DNA of 64,000 nucleotides from Pseudomonas multiresinivorans (GCF_012971725.1 NZ_CP048833.1:558001-622000), one strand, 5' to 3'; positions 53,792 through 64,000 are shown, numbered from the stretch's first letter. A program made the numbers and translations. Notes: a model not told the origin generated them from the letters alone.

Positions 53792-54441
53792 TGTCCCTGG
53801 TCACTGCCCGCCACGCCGACGAACTCGCGCGTGGCATCCAGACGCTCGGCCTGGATATCGACGCCGTTGCCCAGCAACGCCTGCTGGACTACCTGGCCCT
53901 GCTGGCCAAGTGGAACAAGGCCTACAACCTCACCGCCGTGCGCGATGTGGATGAAATGGTCTCGCGCCACCTGCTCGACAGCCTGAGCATCGTCGCGCAA
54001 TTCGAAGCCGCCGGCGGTGAGCGCTGGCTGGATGTCGGCAGCGGTGGAGGCATGCCCGGCATACCGCTGGCCATCCTGTACCCCGCAAAGTCCCTGACCC
54101 TGCTGGACAGCAATGGCAAGAAGACCCGCTTCCTGACCCAGGTGAAGCTGGAGCTCAAGCTCGACAACCTGCAGGTTATCCACAGCAGGGTGGAAGCCTT
54201 CCAGCCCGAGCAGCCGTTCAACGGGATCGTCTCCCGGGCTTTCAGCAGCCTCGAAGACTTCACGAACTGGACGCGTCACCTGGGTGACACTCGAACCAAC
54301 TGGCTGGCCATGAAAGGCGTGCACCCCAGCGACGAGCTCGCGGCACTCCCGGAGGATTTCCGGGTCGAAGCCGAACACGCTCTGGCGGTGCCGGGTTGCC
54401 AAGGCCAGCGCCATCTGCTGATACTGCGCCGCACTGCATGA
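53791..54441 (+). CDS. rsmG: 16S rRNA (guanine527-N7)-methyltransferase
   Basis: This 216-residue SAM-dependent methyltransferase (GidB) carries the motif WLDVGSGGGMPGIPLAI and the N-terminal LAKWNKAYNLTAVRD. Its start overlaps the mnmG stop. It contains a perfect DnaA box at 54176-54184. Confidence 0.98.
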   Translation: MSLVTARHADELARGIQTLGLDIDAVAQQRLLDYLALLAKWNKAYNLTAVRDVDEMVSRHLLDSLSIVAQFEAAGGERWLDVGSGGGMPGIPLAILYPAKSLTLLDSNGKKTRFLTQVKLELKLDNLQVIHSRVEAFQPEQPFNGIVSRAFSSLEDFTNWTRHLGDTRTNWLAMKGVHPSDELAALPEDFRVEAEHALAVPGCQGQRHLLILRRTA

Positions 54442-54459
54442 CGGGGAGTGGGGAAAACC

Positions 54460-55248
54460 ATGGCTAAGGTATTCGCGATCGCCAACCAGAAGGGTGGCGT
54501 CGGCAAGACCACGACCTGTATCAACCTCGCGGCATCGCTGGTCGCTACCAAGCGACGCGTGCTGCTGATCGACCTCGATCCACAGGGCAACGCCACCACT
54601 GGCAGTGGTGTGGATAAGTTGTCCCTGGACCATTCCATCTACGACGTGCTCACCGGCGAATGCGACCTGGCCCAGGCCATGCAGTTCTCCGAGCACGGCG
54701 GCTACCAGCTGCTGCCCGCCAACCGCGACCTCACCGCGGCAGAAGTGGTGCTGCTGGAGATGGACATGAAGGAGCATCGTCTGCGCCACGCGCTGGCGCC
54801 GATCCGCGAGAACTACGACTTCATCCTCATCGACTGCCCGCCGTCGCTGTCGATGCTGACGGTCAACGCACTGTCCGCCTCGGACGGCGTGATCATCCCC
54901 ATGCAGTGCGAGTACTACGCACTGGAAGGGCTGACCGACCTGATGAACAGCATCCAGCGCATCGCCGAGCGCCTGAACCCGGCGCTGAAGATCGAAGGCC
55001 TGCTGCGCACCATGTACGACCCGCGCATCAGCCTGACCAACGACGTCAGCGCGCAGCTGCAGGAACACTTCGGCGACAAGCTCTACACCACCGTGATCCC
55101 GCGCAACGTGCGACTCGCTGAAGCCCCCAGCTTCGGCATGCCGGCGCTGGTCTACGACAAGCAATCGCGCGGTGCCCTCGCCTACCTGGCGCTGGCCGGC
55201 GAGCTGGTGCGCCGTCAGCGTGCCGCCCGCACCACCGCACCCGCCTAA
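54460..55248 (+). CDS. parA: chromosome partitioning ATPase ParA (Soj)
   Basis: This 262-residue Walker-type ATPase moves ParB-parS complexes. The deviant Walker A is NQKGGVGKTTTCIN, and LLIDLDPQGNATTGSG and FILIDCPPSLSMLT follow. The ATG at 54460 puts MAKVFAIANQKGG at the start; a GTG at 54448 would add four residues. A reverse DnaA box is in the coding sequence at 54609-54617. Confidence 0.98.
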   Translation: MAKVFAIANQKGGVGKTTTCINLAASLVATKRRVLLIDLDPQGNATTGSGVDKLSLDHSIYDVLTGECDLAQAMQFSEHGGYQLLPANRDLTAAEVVLLEMDMKEHRLRHALAPIRENYDFILIDCPPSLSMLTVNALSASDGVIIPMQCEYYALEGLTDLMNSIQRIAERLNPALKIEGLLRTMYDPRISLTNDVSAQLQEHFGDKLYTTVIPRNVRLAEAPSFGMPALVYDKQSRGALAYLALAGELVRRQRAARTTAPA

Positions 55249-55265
55249 GAGATTAAGGAACCCGC

Positions 55266-56138
55266 ATGGCCGCCAAGAAACGAGGTCTCGGACGCGGGCT
55301 GGACGCCCTGCTCAGTGGCTCCAGCGCCGCTACGCTGCAGGAAGAAGCCGTTCAGGTGGACAGCAGGGAGCTGCAACACCTGCCGCTGGACCTGATCCAG
55401 CGCGGCAAGTACCAGCCCCGCCGCGACATGGACCCGCAGGCCCTCGAGGAGCTCGCCCAGTCGATCAAGGTCCAGGGCGTGATGCAGCCCATCGTGGTGC
55501 GCCCCATCGGCAACGGTCGCTACGAGATCATCGCCGGCGAGCGCCGCTGGCGCGCCACCCAGCAGGCCGGCCTGGACAAGATCCCGGCGATGGTCCGCGA
55601 AGTGCCCGATGAAGCTGCCATCGCCATGGCGCTGATCGAGAACATCCAGCGCGAGGACCTCAACCCCATCGAGGAAGCGGCCGCGCTGCAGCGCCTGCAG
55701 CAGGAATTCCAGCTGACCCAGCAACAGGTCGCCGACGCCGTGGGCAAATCCCGCGTAACCGTCGCCAACCTGTTGCGGCTGATCGCCCTGCCGGAAGAGA
55801 TCAAGACCCTGCTCTCCCATGGTGACCTGGAAATGGGCCATGCCCGCGCATTGCTCGGACTGCCGGAAAATCGGCAGGTTGAGGGTGCGCGACATGTTGT
55901 CGCACGCGGTTTCACCGTGCGTCAGACCGAAGCACTAGTGCGCCAGTGGCTCAATACATCCGAGGAACCTGTCAAAACGGTCAGGACCGACCCCGACATC
56001 AGCCGTCTGGAACAGCGCCTGGCTGAGCGCCTGGGCGCTCCCGTGCAGATTCGCCACGGGCAGAAGGGCAAGGGCCAGTTGGTGATCCGATACAACTCCC
56101 TCGACGAGTTGCAGGGTGTACTCGCCCACATACGTTGA
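55266..56138 (+). CDS. parB: chromosome partitioning protein ParB (Spo0J)
   Basis: This 290-residue CTPase/DNA-binding protein loads at parS. It has an N-terminal KRGLGRGLDALLSG segment for ParA contact, the ParB/Srx domain with IAGERRWRATQQAG (arginine patch) and ENIQREDLNPIEEA, a central helix-turn-helix (LTQQQVADAVGKSRVTVANLLRLI in parts) and a C-terminal dimerisation domain. It lies 17 bases after parA. Confidence 0.98.
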   Translation: MAAKKRGLGRGLDALLSGSSAATLQEEAVQVDSRELQHLPLDLIQRGKYQPRRDMDPQALEELAQSIKVQGVMQPIVVRPIGNGRYEIIAGERRWRATQQAGLDKIPAMVREVPDEAAIAMALIENIQREDLNPIEEAAALQRLQQEFQLTQQQVADAVGKSRVTVANLLRLIALPEEIKTLLSHGDLEMGHARALLGLPENRQVEGARHVVARGFTVRQTEALVRQWLNTSEEPVKTVRTDPDISRLEQRLAERLGAPVQIRHGQKGKGQLVIRYNSLDELQGVLAHIR

Positions 56139-56182
56139 TACGAACGTCTATGTAGGGGTTAGGGAAAATCACTACCTGACGG

Positions 56183-56211
56183 TTGAATGGGTATGCCGCG
56201 CCACCTATACT
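56183..56211 (+). promoter_or_regulatory. sigma70 promoter of the atp operon
   Basis: TTGAAT (56183-56188), 17 bases, TATACT (56206-56211), 78 bases before atpI. Both hexamers are near consensus. Confidence 0.8.
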
Positions 56212-56288
56212 CTGCGCGCAATTTTGTCGGCACAAAGTATGCCAAGTTGTTGATTTGTGAAGCCGACGCCAGAGGACTGTGAGTAAAG

Positions 56289-56696
56289 ATGGAACCCCGC
56301 AAGCCCAATCGTTTGCCCTTCCATCGCCAGCCGGCTTTTAGCCTGCTGCTCGTCCAACTGGTGCTGCTGCTTATCGGTGCAGCAACCCTGTGGTTTGCCC
56401 GGGGATCGGTCGCAGGCTATTCCGGCTTATTGGGTGGCCTGATTGCGTGGTTGCCGAATCTGTACTTTGCTCGCAAGGCGTTCCGTTACAGCGGAGCGCG
56501 TTCTGCCCAGCTGATAGTCCGGTCCTTCTATGCCGGTGAGGCGGGAAAACTGATTCTGACGGCAGTGCTCTTCGCACTGACGTTCGCAGGTGTGAAGCCA
56601 CTGGCGCCGCTGGCGCTGTTCGGCATCTACCTGCTGACCCTGGCGGTCAGCTGGTTGGCACCCCTGCTGATGCGAAACACATTTACAAGACCTTAG
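56289..56696 (+). CDS. atpI: ATP synthase accessory protein AtpI
   Basis: This 135-residue protein with four hydrophobic segments heads the ATP synthase operon, as is usual. It is thought to assist c-ring assembly or Mg2+ transport. Family resemblance includes GLLGGLIAWLPNLYFARKAFRYSGARSA (in parts) and FYAGEAGKLILTAVLFALTF. Confidence 0.93.
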   Translation: MEPRKPNRLPFHRQPAFSLLLVQLVLLLIGAATLWFARGSVAGYSGLLGGLIAWLPNLYFARKAFRYSGARSAQLIVRSFYAGEAGKLILTAVLFALTFAGVKPLAPLALFGIYLLTLAVSWLAPLLMRNTFTRP

Positions 56697-56712
56697 AGCG
56701 ATTGAGGCAAAC

Positions 56713-57582
56713 ATGGCAGCAGAAAGCGCTTCGGGTTACATCCAGCACCACTTGCAGAACCTGACTCTGGGTCGTCTGCCGGATGGTTCCTGGGGGTTCG
56801 CCCACACCGCCGAACAAGCCAAGGAAATGGGCTTCTGGGCATTCCACGTTGATACCCTGGGCTGGTCCGTATTCCTCGGCCTGGTGTTCATCCTTATCTT
56901 CCGCATGGCCGCCAAGAAGGCTACCAGCGGTCAACCCGGCGGCCTGCAGAACTTCGTTGAAGTGCTGGTGGAGTTCGTCGACGGCAGCGTGAAGGACACC
57001 TTCCACGGCCGTAATCCGCTCATCGCACCACTGGCGCTGACCGTGTTCGTCTGGATCTTCCTGATGAACCTGATCGACCTGGTGCCCGTGGACTTCCTGC
57101 CGCTGGCGGCTCAGGCGGTCACCGGCAATGAGCATCTGTTCTTCCGCGCCGTGGCCACTACCGATCCGAACGCCACCTTCGGCATGTCGATCGCAGTGTT
57201 CGCGCTGATCATCTTCTACAGCATCAAGGTCAAGGGTATCGGCGGCTTCCTCGGCGAACTGACCCTGCACCCGTTCAACAGCAAGAACATGGTGGTTCAG
57301 ATCATCCTGATCCCGGTGAACTTCCTGCTGGAGTTCGTGACCCTGATCGCCAAGCCGGTATCCCTGGCACTGCGTCTGTTCGGCAACATGTACGCCGGCG
57401 AGCTGATCTTCATCCTGATCGCCGTGATGTTCGGCTCCGGCATTCTCTGGCTGGGCGGCATGGGTGTCGTGCTGAACTGGGCGTGGGCCGTGTTCCACAT
57501 CCTGATCATCACCCTGCAGGCCTTCATCTTCATGATGCTGACCATCGTCTACCTGTCGATGGCGCACGAAGACAGCCACTGA
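56713..57582 (+). CDS. atpB: F0 ATP synthase subunit a
   Basis: This 289-residue inner-membrane stator subunit provides the proton half-channels. The conserved helix SLALRLFGNMYAGELIF carries the essential Arg, and the last helix block is WAVFHILIITLQAFIFMMLT. A strong hairpin follows before atpE. Confidence 0.98.
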   Translation: MAAESASGYIQHHLQNLTLGRLPDGSWGFAHTAEQAKEMGFWAFHVDTLGWSVFLGLVFILIFRMAAKKATSGQPGGLQNFVEVLVEFVDGSVKDTFHGRNPLIAPLALTVFVWIFLMNLIDLVPVDFLPLAAQAVTGNEHLFFRAVATTDPNATFGMSIAVFALIIFYSIKVKGIGGFLGELTLHPFNSKNMVVQIILIPVNFLLEFVTLIAKPVSLALRLFGNMYAGELIFILIAVMFGSGILWLGGMGVVLNWAWAVFHILIITLQAFIFMMLTIVYLSMAHEDSH

Positions 57583-57595
57583 TCCCAAGATTCTG

Positions 57596-57625
57596 TACGC
57601 CCACTCCCTCATGGGAGTGGGCGTA
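57596..57625 (+). repeat. perfect hairpin between atpB and atpE
   Basis: TACGCCCACTCCC (57596-57608), loop TCAT, GGGAGTGGGCGTA (57613-57625): a perfect 13-bp stem without a U-tract, 13 bases after atpB. It probably acts as a processing or stability element that sets the high level of subunit c. Confidence 0.85.
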
Positions 57626-57692
57626 AGAAGAGCTTCACCACCTTAACTTGCTTCAACCTTTAACCAACACGACAAAAAAGTCGGGAGGAAAA

Positions 57693-57950
57693 ATGGAAAC
57701 TGTAGTTGGACTCACTGCTATCGCCGTTGCTCTGCTGATCGGTCTGGGCGCTCTGGGTACCGCCATCGGCTTCGGCCTGCTGGGCGGCAAGTTCCTGGAA
57801 GGCGCTGCTCGTCAGCCGGAAATGGTTCCGATGCTGCAGGTCAAAATGTTCATCGTCGCCGGCCTGCTCGACGCCGTGACCATGATCGGCGTTGGTATCG
57901 CTCTGTTCTTCACCTTCGCTAACCCGTTCATTGCTCAGGTTGCCCAGTAA
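57693..57950 (+). CDS. atpE: F0 ATP synthase subunit c
   Basis: This 85-residue two-helix proteolipid forms the rotor ring. The polar loop is GAARQPEMVP, and the proton-carrying acid lies in helix 2 as Asp60 (VAGLLDAVTMIG). A very good GGGAGGAAAA site stands before the ATG, suited to the high stoichiometry of c. Loop and helix give no sign of the Na+-binding type. Confidence 0.98.
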   Translation: METVVGLTAIAVALLIGLGALGTAIGFGLLGGKFLEGAARQPEMVPMLQVKMFIVAGLLDAVTMIGVGIALFFTFANPFIAQVAQ

Positions 57951-58002
57951 TTTCCGCAACGCGGAAATCTGTGACTGAACAACGAACGAGCGAGGTATTG
58001 GC

Positions 58003-58473
58003 GTGAACATTAATGCAACTCTGATCGGCCAGGCCATCGCGTTCGCCATCTTCGTCCTGTTCTGCATGAAGTTCGTGTGGCCTCCGGTCATCGCGGCTCT
58101 GCACGAGCGTCAGAAGAAGATCGCCGACGGCCTGGACGCTGCCAACCGCGCGGCTCGTGACCTGGAACTGGCTCACGAGAAAGCGGGTCAGCAACTGCGC
58201 GAAGCCAAGGCTCAGGCAGCCGAAATCATCGAGCAGGCGAAGAAGAGCGCTAACCAGATCGTTGACGAAGCCCGTGATCAGGCCCGTGCCGAAGGTGATC
58301 GCATGATCGCTCAGGCCAAAGCCCAGATCGAACAGGAACTCAACAGCGTCAAAGACGCCCTGCGTGCCCAAGTGGGTGCCCTGGCTGTCTCCGGCGCCGA
58401 GAAGATCCTGGGTGCTTCGATCGATGCCAACGCGCAAAAGCAGCTGGTTGATCAACTGGCCGCCGAGATCTAA
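58003..58473 (+). CDS. atpF: F0 ATP synthase subunit b
   Basis: This 156-residue stator stalk has one N-terminal membrane helix (AIAFAIFVLFCMKFVW) and a long charged, alanine-rich coiled coil. The GTG or ATG choice is settled by GAACATTAATGC context: translation starts GTGAACATTAATG at 58003. Confidence 0.96.
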   Translation: MNINATLIGQAIAFAIFVLFCMKFVWPPVIAALHERQKKIADGLDAANRAARDLELAHEKAGQQLREAKAQAAEIIEQAKKSANQIVDEARDQARAEGDRMIAQAKAQIEQELNSVKDALRAQVGALAVSGAEKILGASIDANAQKQLVDQLAAEI

Positions 58474-58485
58474 GCAGAGGGCGAT

Positions 58486-59022
58486 ATGGCAGAACTGACC
58501 ACATTGGCTCGTCCATACGCGAAGGCGGCTTTCGAGTACGCCCAGGCTCATCAGCAATTGGCCGATTGGTCCGCTGCTCTGGGTGTGCTGGCTGCAGTGT
58601 CGCGGGACGACACCGTGCGCCAGCTGCTCAAAGAGCCCCAGCTGACCGCAGCAGCCAAGGCTGACGCGCTGATCGACGTGTGTGGCGACAAGCTCAATGC
58701 TCCGGCCCAGAACTTCGTCCGGACTGTGGCTGAAAACAAGCGGCTCGACCTTCTGCCGACCATCTTCGTGATGTTCGAGCAACTCAAGGCCGAGCAGGAA
58801 AAATTGGTCGAGGTCGAGGTCACCAGTGCCTTCGCCCTGGACCAGCAACAGCAGGACAAACTCGCCAAGGCTCTCAGCGCCCGGCTCAGTCGCGAAGTGC
58901 GACTTCATGCGTCGGAAGACGCGAGCCTGATCGGCGGCGTGGTAATTCGCGCCGGTGACTTGGTAATCGATGGCTCGGTGCGCGGCAAAATCGCGAAACT
59001 GGCCGAAGCGTTGAAATCTTGA
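58486..59022 (+). CDS. atpH: F1 ATP synthase subunit delta
   Basis: This 178-residue protein joins the stator b dimer to the F1 head. It has the N-terminal LARPYAKAAFEYAQ and C-terminal signature IGGVVIRAGDLVIDGSVRGKI (in parts) of the family. It is 12 bases after atpF. Confidence 0.98.
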   Translation: MAELTTLARPYAKAAFEYAQAHQQLADWSAALGVLAAVSRDDTVRQLLKEPQLTAAAKADALIDVCGDKLNAPAQNFVRTVAENKRLDLLPTIFVMFEQLKAEQEKLVEVEVTSAFALDQQQQDKLAKALSARLSREVRLHASEDASLIGGVVIRAGDLVIDGSVRGKIAKLAEALKS

Positions 59023-59040
59023 GTTTGAAGGGGCAGCGGC

Positions 59041-60585
<1,545 letters not shown>

Positions 60586-60637
60586 GCCGCAGCGGGGGTC
60601 GGTGACGGCCCCCGCCTGCTAAACCGATAGGTGTGAA

Positions 60638-61498
60638 ATGGCAGGCGCAAAAGAGATTCGCAGCAAGATTGCGAGCATCAAAAGCACGCAAAAAATCACC
60701 AATGCCATGGAAAAGGTGGCGGTGAGCAAGATGCGCAAGGCACAAATGCGCATGGCGGCCGGCCGTCCCTACGCGGAGCGCATTCGCCAGGTGATCGGCC
60801 ATCTGGCCAACGCCAACCCGGAATACCGTCACCCGTTCATGGTCGAGCGTGAAGTAAAACGCGTCGGCTACATCGTGGTGAGCTCCGACCGTGGCCTGGC
60901 TGGCGGCCTGAACATCAACCTGTTCAAGGCGCTCGTCAAGGACATGAGCGGGCAGCGCGATCGTGGCGCAGAGATTGACCTCTGCGTGATCGGCTCCAAG
61001 GGTGCATCCTTCTTCAAGAGCTATGGCGGCAACGTGGTTGCAGCTATCAGCCACCTGGGCGAAGAGCCGTCGATCAACGATCTGATCGGCAGCGTCAAGG
61101 TCATGCTGGATGCCTACCTGGAAGGTCGTATCGATCGCCTGTACGTGGTTTCCAACAAGTTCGTCAACACCATGACCCAGAAGCCGACCGTGGAACAGCT
61201 GATTCCGCTGGTGGCCGAGGACAATGCCGAGCTGAAGCACCACTGGGACTACCTCTACGAACCCGACGCCAAGGCCCTCCTCGACGGCCTGCTGGTGCGC
61301 TACGTGGAATCCCAGGTGTACCAGGCCGTGGTTGAGAACAACGCCTGTGAGCAGGCGGCCCGGATGATTGCAATGAAGAACGCTACCGACAACGCCGGTG
61401 ATCTGATCAGTGGTCTGCAACTGATCTACAACAAGGCACGTCAGGCGGCGATCACCCAGGAAATCTCGGAAATCGTCGGCGGCGCTGCCGCGGTGTAA
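60638..61498 (+). CDS. atpG: F1 ATP synthase subunit gamma
   Basis: This 286-residue central rotor shaft has the N-terminal helix EIRSKIASIKSTQKITNAMEKV (in parts) and C-terminal helix with AARMIAMKNATDNAGDLI, both conserved. It follows atpA after 52 bases. Confidence 0.99.
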   Translation: MAGAKEIRSKIASIKSTQKITNAMEKVAVSKMRKAQMRMAAGRPYAERIRQVIGHLANANPEYRHPFMVEREVKRVGYIVVSSDRGLAGGLNINLFKALVKDMSGQRDRGAEIDLCVIGSKGASFFKSYGGNVVAAISHLGEEPSINDLIGSVKVMLDAYLEGRIDRLYVVSNKFVNTMTQKPTVEQLIPLVAEDNAELKHHWDYLYEPDAKALLDGLLVRYVESQVYQAVVENNACEQAARMIAMKNATDNAGDLISGLQLIYNKARQAAITQEISEIVGGAAAV

Positions 61499-61528
61499 GA
61501 ACAGGTTCAAAATTCAGAGGAACCAGAC

Positions 61529-62905
61529 ATGAGTAGCGGACGTATCGTTCAAATCATCGGCGCCGTGATCGACGTGGAATTCCCGCGCGATGCCGTGCCG
61601 AGCATCTACGAGGCCCTGAAGGTTCAGGGCGTCGAAACCACCCTGGAAGTTCAGCAGCAGCTGGGCGACGGCGTGGTTCGTTCCATTGCGATGGGTTCCA
61701 CCGAAGGCCTCAAGCGTGGCCTGAACGTGGAAAGCACCGGCGCAGCCATCTCCGTCCCGGTCGGCACCAAGACCCTGGGCCGTATCATGGACGTGCTGGG
61801 CAACCCGATCGACGAAGCTGGTCCGATTGGCGAAGAAGAGCGCTGGGGTATTCACCGCGACGCTCCGTCCTACGCTGACCAGGCTGGCGGCAACGACCTG
61901 CTGGAAACCGGCATCAAGGTAATCGACCTGGTCTGCCCGTTCGCCAAGGGCGGTAAAGTCGGTCTGTTCGGTGGCGCCGGTGTCGGCAAGACCGTAAACA
62001 TGATGGAACTGATCCGTAACATCGCCATGGAGCACAGCGGTTACTCTGTGTTCGCTGGTGTGGGCGAGCGTACTCGTGAGGGTAACGACTTCTACCACGA
62101 GATGAAGGATTCCGGCGTACTGGACAAGGTAGCCCTGGTTTACGGCCAGATGAACGAGCCGCCGGGCAACCGTCTGCGCGTTGCACTGACCGGCCTGACC
62201 ATGGCCGAGAAGTTCCGTGACGAAGGCCGTGACGTACTGCTGTTCATCGACAACATCTACCGTTACACCCTCGCCGGTACCGAAGTATCCGCACTGCTGG
62301 GCCGTATGCCTTCCGCAGTAGGTTACCAGCCGACCCTGGCCGAAGAGATGGGCGTTCTGCAAGAGCGCATCACCTCCACCAAGAAAGGCTCGATCACCTC
62401 GATCCAGGCCGTCTACGTTCCCGCGGACGACCTGACCGACCCGAGCCCGGCGACCACCTTCGCCCACTTGGACGCCACCGTCGTACTGTCCCGTGACATC
62501 GCCTCGCTGGGTATCTACCCGGCAGTTGATCCGCTGGACTCGACTTCCCGTCAGCTGGACCCGCTGGTCATCGGCCAGGATCACTACGACACCGCTCGTG
62601 GCGTGCAGTACGTTCTGCAGCGCTACAAGGAGCTGAAGGACATCATCGCGATCCTGGGCATGGACGAACTGTCCGAGTCCGACAAGCTGCTGGTGGCCCG
62701 TGCTCGTAAGATCCAGCGCTTCCTGTCCCAGCCGTTCTTCGTGGCTGAAGTATTCACCGGCTCGCCGGGCAAATACGTCTCCCTGAAGGACACCATCGCT
62801 GGCTTCAAAGGCATCCTCAACGGCGACTACGATCACCTGCCCGAGCAGGCGTTCTACATGGTCGGCGGCATCGAAGAAGCCATCGAGAAAGCGAAGAAGC
62901 TGTAA
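61529..62905 (+). CDS. atpD: F1 ATP synthase subunit beta
   Basis: This 458-residue catalytic subunit has P-loop FGGAGVGKTVNMMELI, the catalytic Glu in GVGERTREGNDFY and the Walker B region DVLLFIDNIYRYTLAG. Length normal. Confidence 0.99.
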   Translation: MSSGRIVQIIGAVIDVEFPRDAVPSIYEALKVQGVETTLEVQQQLGDGVVRSIAMGSTEGLKRGLNVESTGAAISVPVGTKTLGRIMDVLGNPIDEAGPIGEEERWGIHRDAPSYADQAGGNDLLETGIKVIDLVCPFAKGGKVGLFGGAGVGKTVNMMELIRNIAMEHSGYSVFAGVGERTREGNDFYHEMKDSGVLDKVALVYGQMNEPPGNRLRVALTGLTMAEKFRDEGRDVLLFIDNIYRYTLAGTEVSALLGRMPSAVGYQPTLAEEMGVLQERITSTKKGSITSIQAVYVPADDLTDPSPATTFAHLDATVVLSRDIASLGIYPAVDPLDSTSRQLDPLVIGQDHYDTARGVQYVLQRYKELKDIIAILGMDELSESDKLLVARARKIQRFLSQPFFVAEVFTGSPGKYVSLKDTIAGFKGILNGDYDHLPEQAFYMVGGIEEAIEKAKKL

Positions 62906-62945
62906 TCCGTGCGCCCGGCAACGGGCGCTTACGTGAGGCAAGGGT

Positions 62946-63371
62946 ATGGCTATTACTGTCCACTGCGACATCGTCAGCGCCGAAGCGGAGATCTTCTCCG
63001 GTCTGGTTGAGCTGGTCGTAGCGCACGGCTCCCTGGGCGATCTGGGTATCGCTCCGGGCCACGCGCCGCTGATCACCGAGCTCAAGCCGGGTCCGATCCG
63101 CCTGGTGAAGCAGGGTGGCGAGCAGGAGGTGTACTACATCTCCGGCGGCTTCCTCGAAGTACAGCCGAACATGGTCAAGGTTCTCGCCGACACCGTGATT
63201 CGCGCAGGCGACCTCGACGAAGCGGCTGCCCAGACCGCACTGAAGGAAGCTGAGAAGGCTCTGCAAGGTAAAGGTGCAGAGTTCGACTACAGCTCCGCCG
63301 CAGCCCGCCTGGCCGAAGCCGCAGCGCAACTGCGCACGGTCCAGCAGGTTCGCAAGAAGTACGGCGGCTAA
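62946..63371 (+). CDS. atpC: F1 ATP synthase subunit epsilon
   Basis: This 141-residue rotor subunit can inhibit hydrolysis. The beta-sandwich starts TVHCDIVSAEAEIFSG and contains GDLGIAPGHAPLITELKPG; the C-terminal half is helical. It is the last gene of the operon. Confidence 0.98.
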   Translation: MAITVHCDIVSAEAEIFSGLVELVVAHGSLGDLGIAPGHAPLITELKPGPIRLVKQGGEQEVYYISGGFLEVQPNMVKVLADTVIRAGDLDEAAAQTALKEAEKALQGKGAEFDYSSAAARLAEAAAQLRTVQQVRKKYGG

Positions 63372-63407
63372 GCCGCGAAGTCCTCCGGGACTTCAGCGTC
63401 AAATGGG

Positions 63408-63440
63408 AAAAGGGTAGCCTTGGCTACCCTTTTTCTTTTT
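63408..63440 (+). terminator. terminator of the atp operon
   Basis: AAAAGGGTAGCC (63408-63419), TT, GGCTACCCTTTT (63422-63433): a 12-bp stem followed by CTTTTT. It lies about 37 bases after atpC. Confidence 0.95.
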
Positions 63441-63482
63441 CCACTCGCGGGTAATCCCGCTCACCAGGACGGTCTCCCACCC

Positions 63483-64000
63483 ATGTCTCTCGAAATCGTC
63501 ATTCTTGCTGCCGGCCAGGGCACCCGCATGCGCTCGGCCCTGCCGAAAGTCCTGCATCCGGTCGCTGGCAAACCGATGCTTGCCCACGTGATCGATACCG
63601 CTCGTGGCCTCGGCCCGTCGCGCATCCATGTGGTGATTGGCCATGGAGCCGACCTGGTGCGTGAGCGCCTGCAGGCGGATGACCTGAATTTCGTGATCCA
63701 GGAACAACAACTGGGCACCGGCCACGCTGTGGCGCAGGCAGCCCCGTTCCTGAGTGCAGACAATGTGCTGATCCTCTACGGCGATGTGCCGCTGATCGAG
63801 CAACCGACCCTGGAACGCCTGATGGCCCAGGCCACGCCGGCACAGCTGGCGCTGCTGACGGTCGAGCTGGACGACCCCACTGGCTACGGCCGCATCATCC
63901 GTGGCGCCGATGGCGAGGTTCAGGCCATCGTCGAGCAGAAGGACGCCACTCCCGAGCAGCGCACCATTCGCGAAGGCAATACCGGCATCCTTGCTGCGCC
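63483..64000 (+). CDS. glmU: GlmU uridyltransferase/acetyltransferase, 3' truncated
   Basis: The first 172 residues of the bifunctional UDP-GlcNAc synthesis enzyme are in the window, all from the N-terminal uridyltransferase domain: LAAGQGTRMRSALPKVLHP (nucleotide binding), QLGTGHAVAQA and LYGDVPLI. The acetyltransferase half lies beyond the window edge. Confidence 0.97.
   Translation, partial: MSLEIVILAAGQGTRMRSALPKVLHPVAGKPMLAHVIDTARGLGPSRIHVVIGHGADLVRERLQADDLNFVIQEQQLGTGHAVAQAAPFLSADNVLILYGDVPLIEQPTLERLMAQATPAQLALLTVELDDPTGYGRIIRGADGEVQAIVEQKDATPEQRTIREGNTGILAA

Overview
The window is a chromosomal segment of a high-GC Pseudomonas spanning the replication origin. The block gyrB-recF-dnaN-dnaA / rpmH-rnpA-yidD-yidC-mnmE-mnmG-rsmG-parA-parB-atpIBEFHAGDC-glmU is the textbook pseudomonad origin arrangement. 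The flanking order (glyQS, gmhB, a PlsC-like gene; tag; an HtrB-like acyltransferase; a PilZ gene; trkA, rsmB, fmt, def, a LysM gene, dprA, tsaC, qor, hemF, aroE) matches the PA0004-PA0025 order of P. aeruginosa as I remember it. REP elements of pseudomonad type sit in many gaps. The species cannot be fixed from the sequence alone.

Layout. 1-2301: end of a solute-binding-protein / SulP transporter pair, probably the tail of a choline-O-sulfate uptake cluster. 2424-14867: housekeeping genes (aroE, hemF, qor, tsaC, dprA, LysM, def, fmt, rsmB, trkA, trkH, TPR). 15011-29006: an accessory ectoine / 5-hydroxyectoine catabolic island: doeD and doeC; a queuosine-precursor transporter; an Lrp-type doeX; doeB, doeA, eutC, eutB; the MocR-type regulator enuR; and the divergent ABC transporter ehuBCDA. 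29139-31899: PilZ protein, MntH and a lipid A acyltransferase. 32057-35382: a two-gene exosortase cassette, made of a VIT/VWA protein with a PEP-CTERM-like tail and, overlapping it by 4 bases, an exosortase with a fused EpsI-like C-terminal domain. 35379-64000: tag, glyQS, gmhB, plsC-like, the origin region and the complete ATP synthase operon, ending inside glmU.

How the parts work together. Ectoine is imported by EhuABCD, opened by DoeA, deacetylated by DoeB, transaminated by DoeD and oxidised to aspartate by DoeC, while EutB/EutC would feed hydroxyectoine into the route. Two promoter regions of the island share an 18-base motif that is a candidate EnuR operator. The origin region holds two non-coding clusters of DnaA boxes (rpmH-dnaA and mnmE-mnmG), further perfect DnaA boxes inside coding genes, and two perfect parS sites inside recF that the nearby ParAB would use. 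The likeliest little-described system is the self-contained exosortase/VIT-VWA pair inserted between two core genes. Other signals worth following are a perfect LexA-type box in front of tag and a 13-nt hairpin-like insertion seen in REP elements of two unrelated families.
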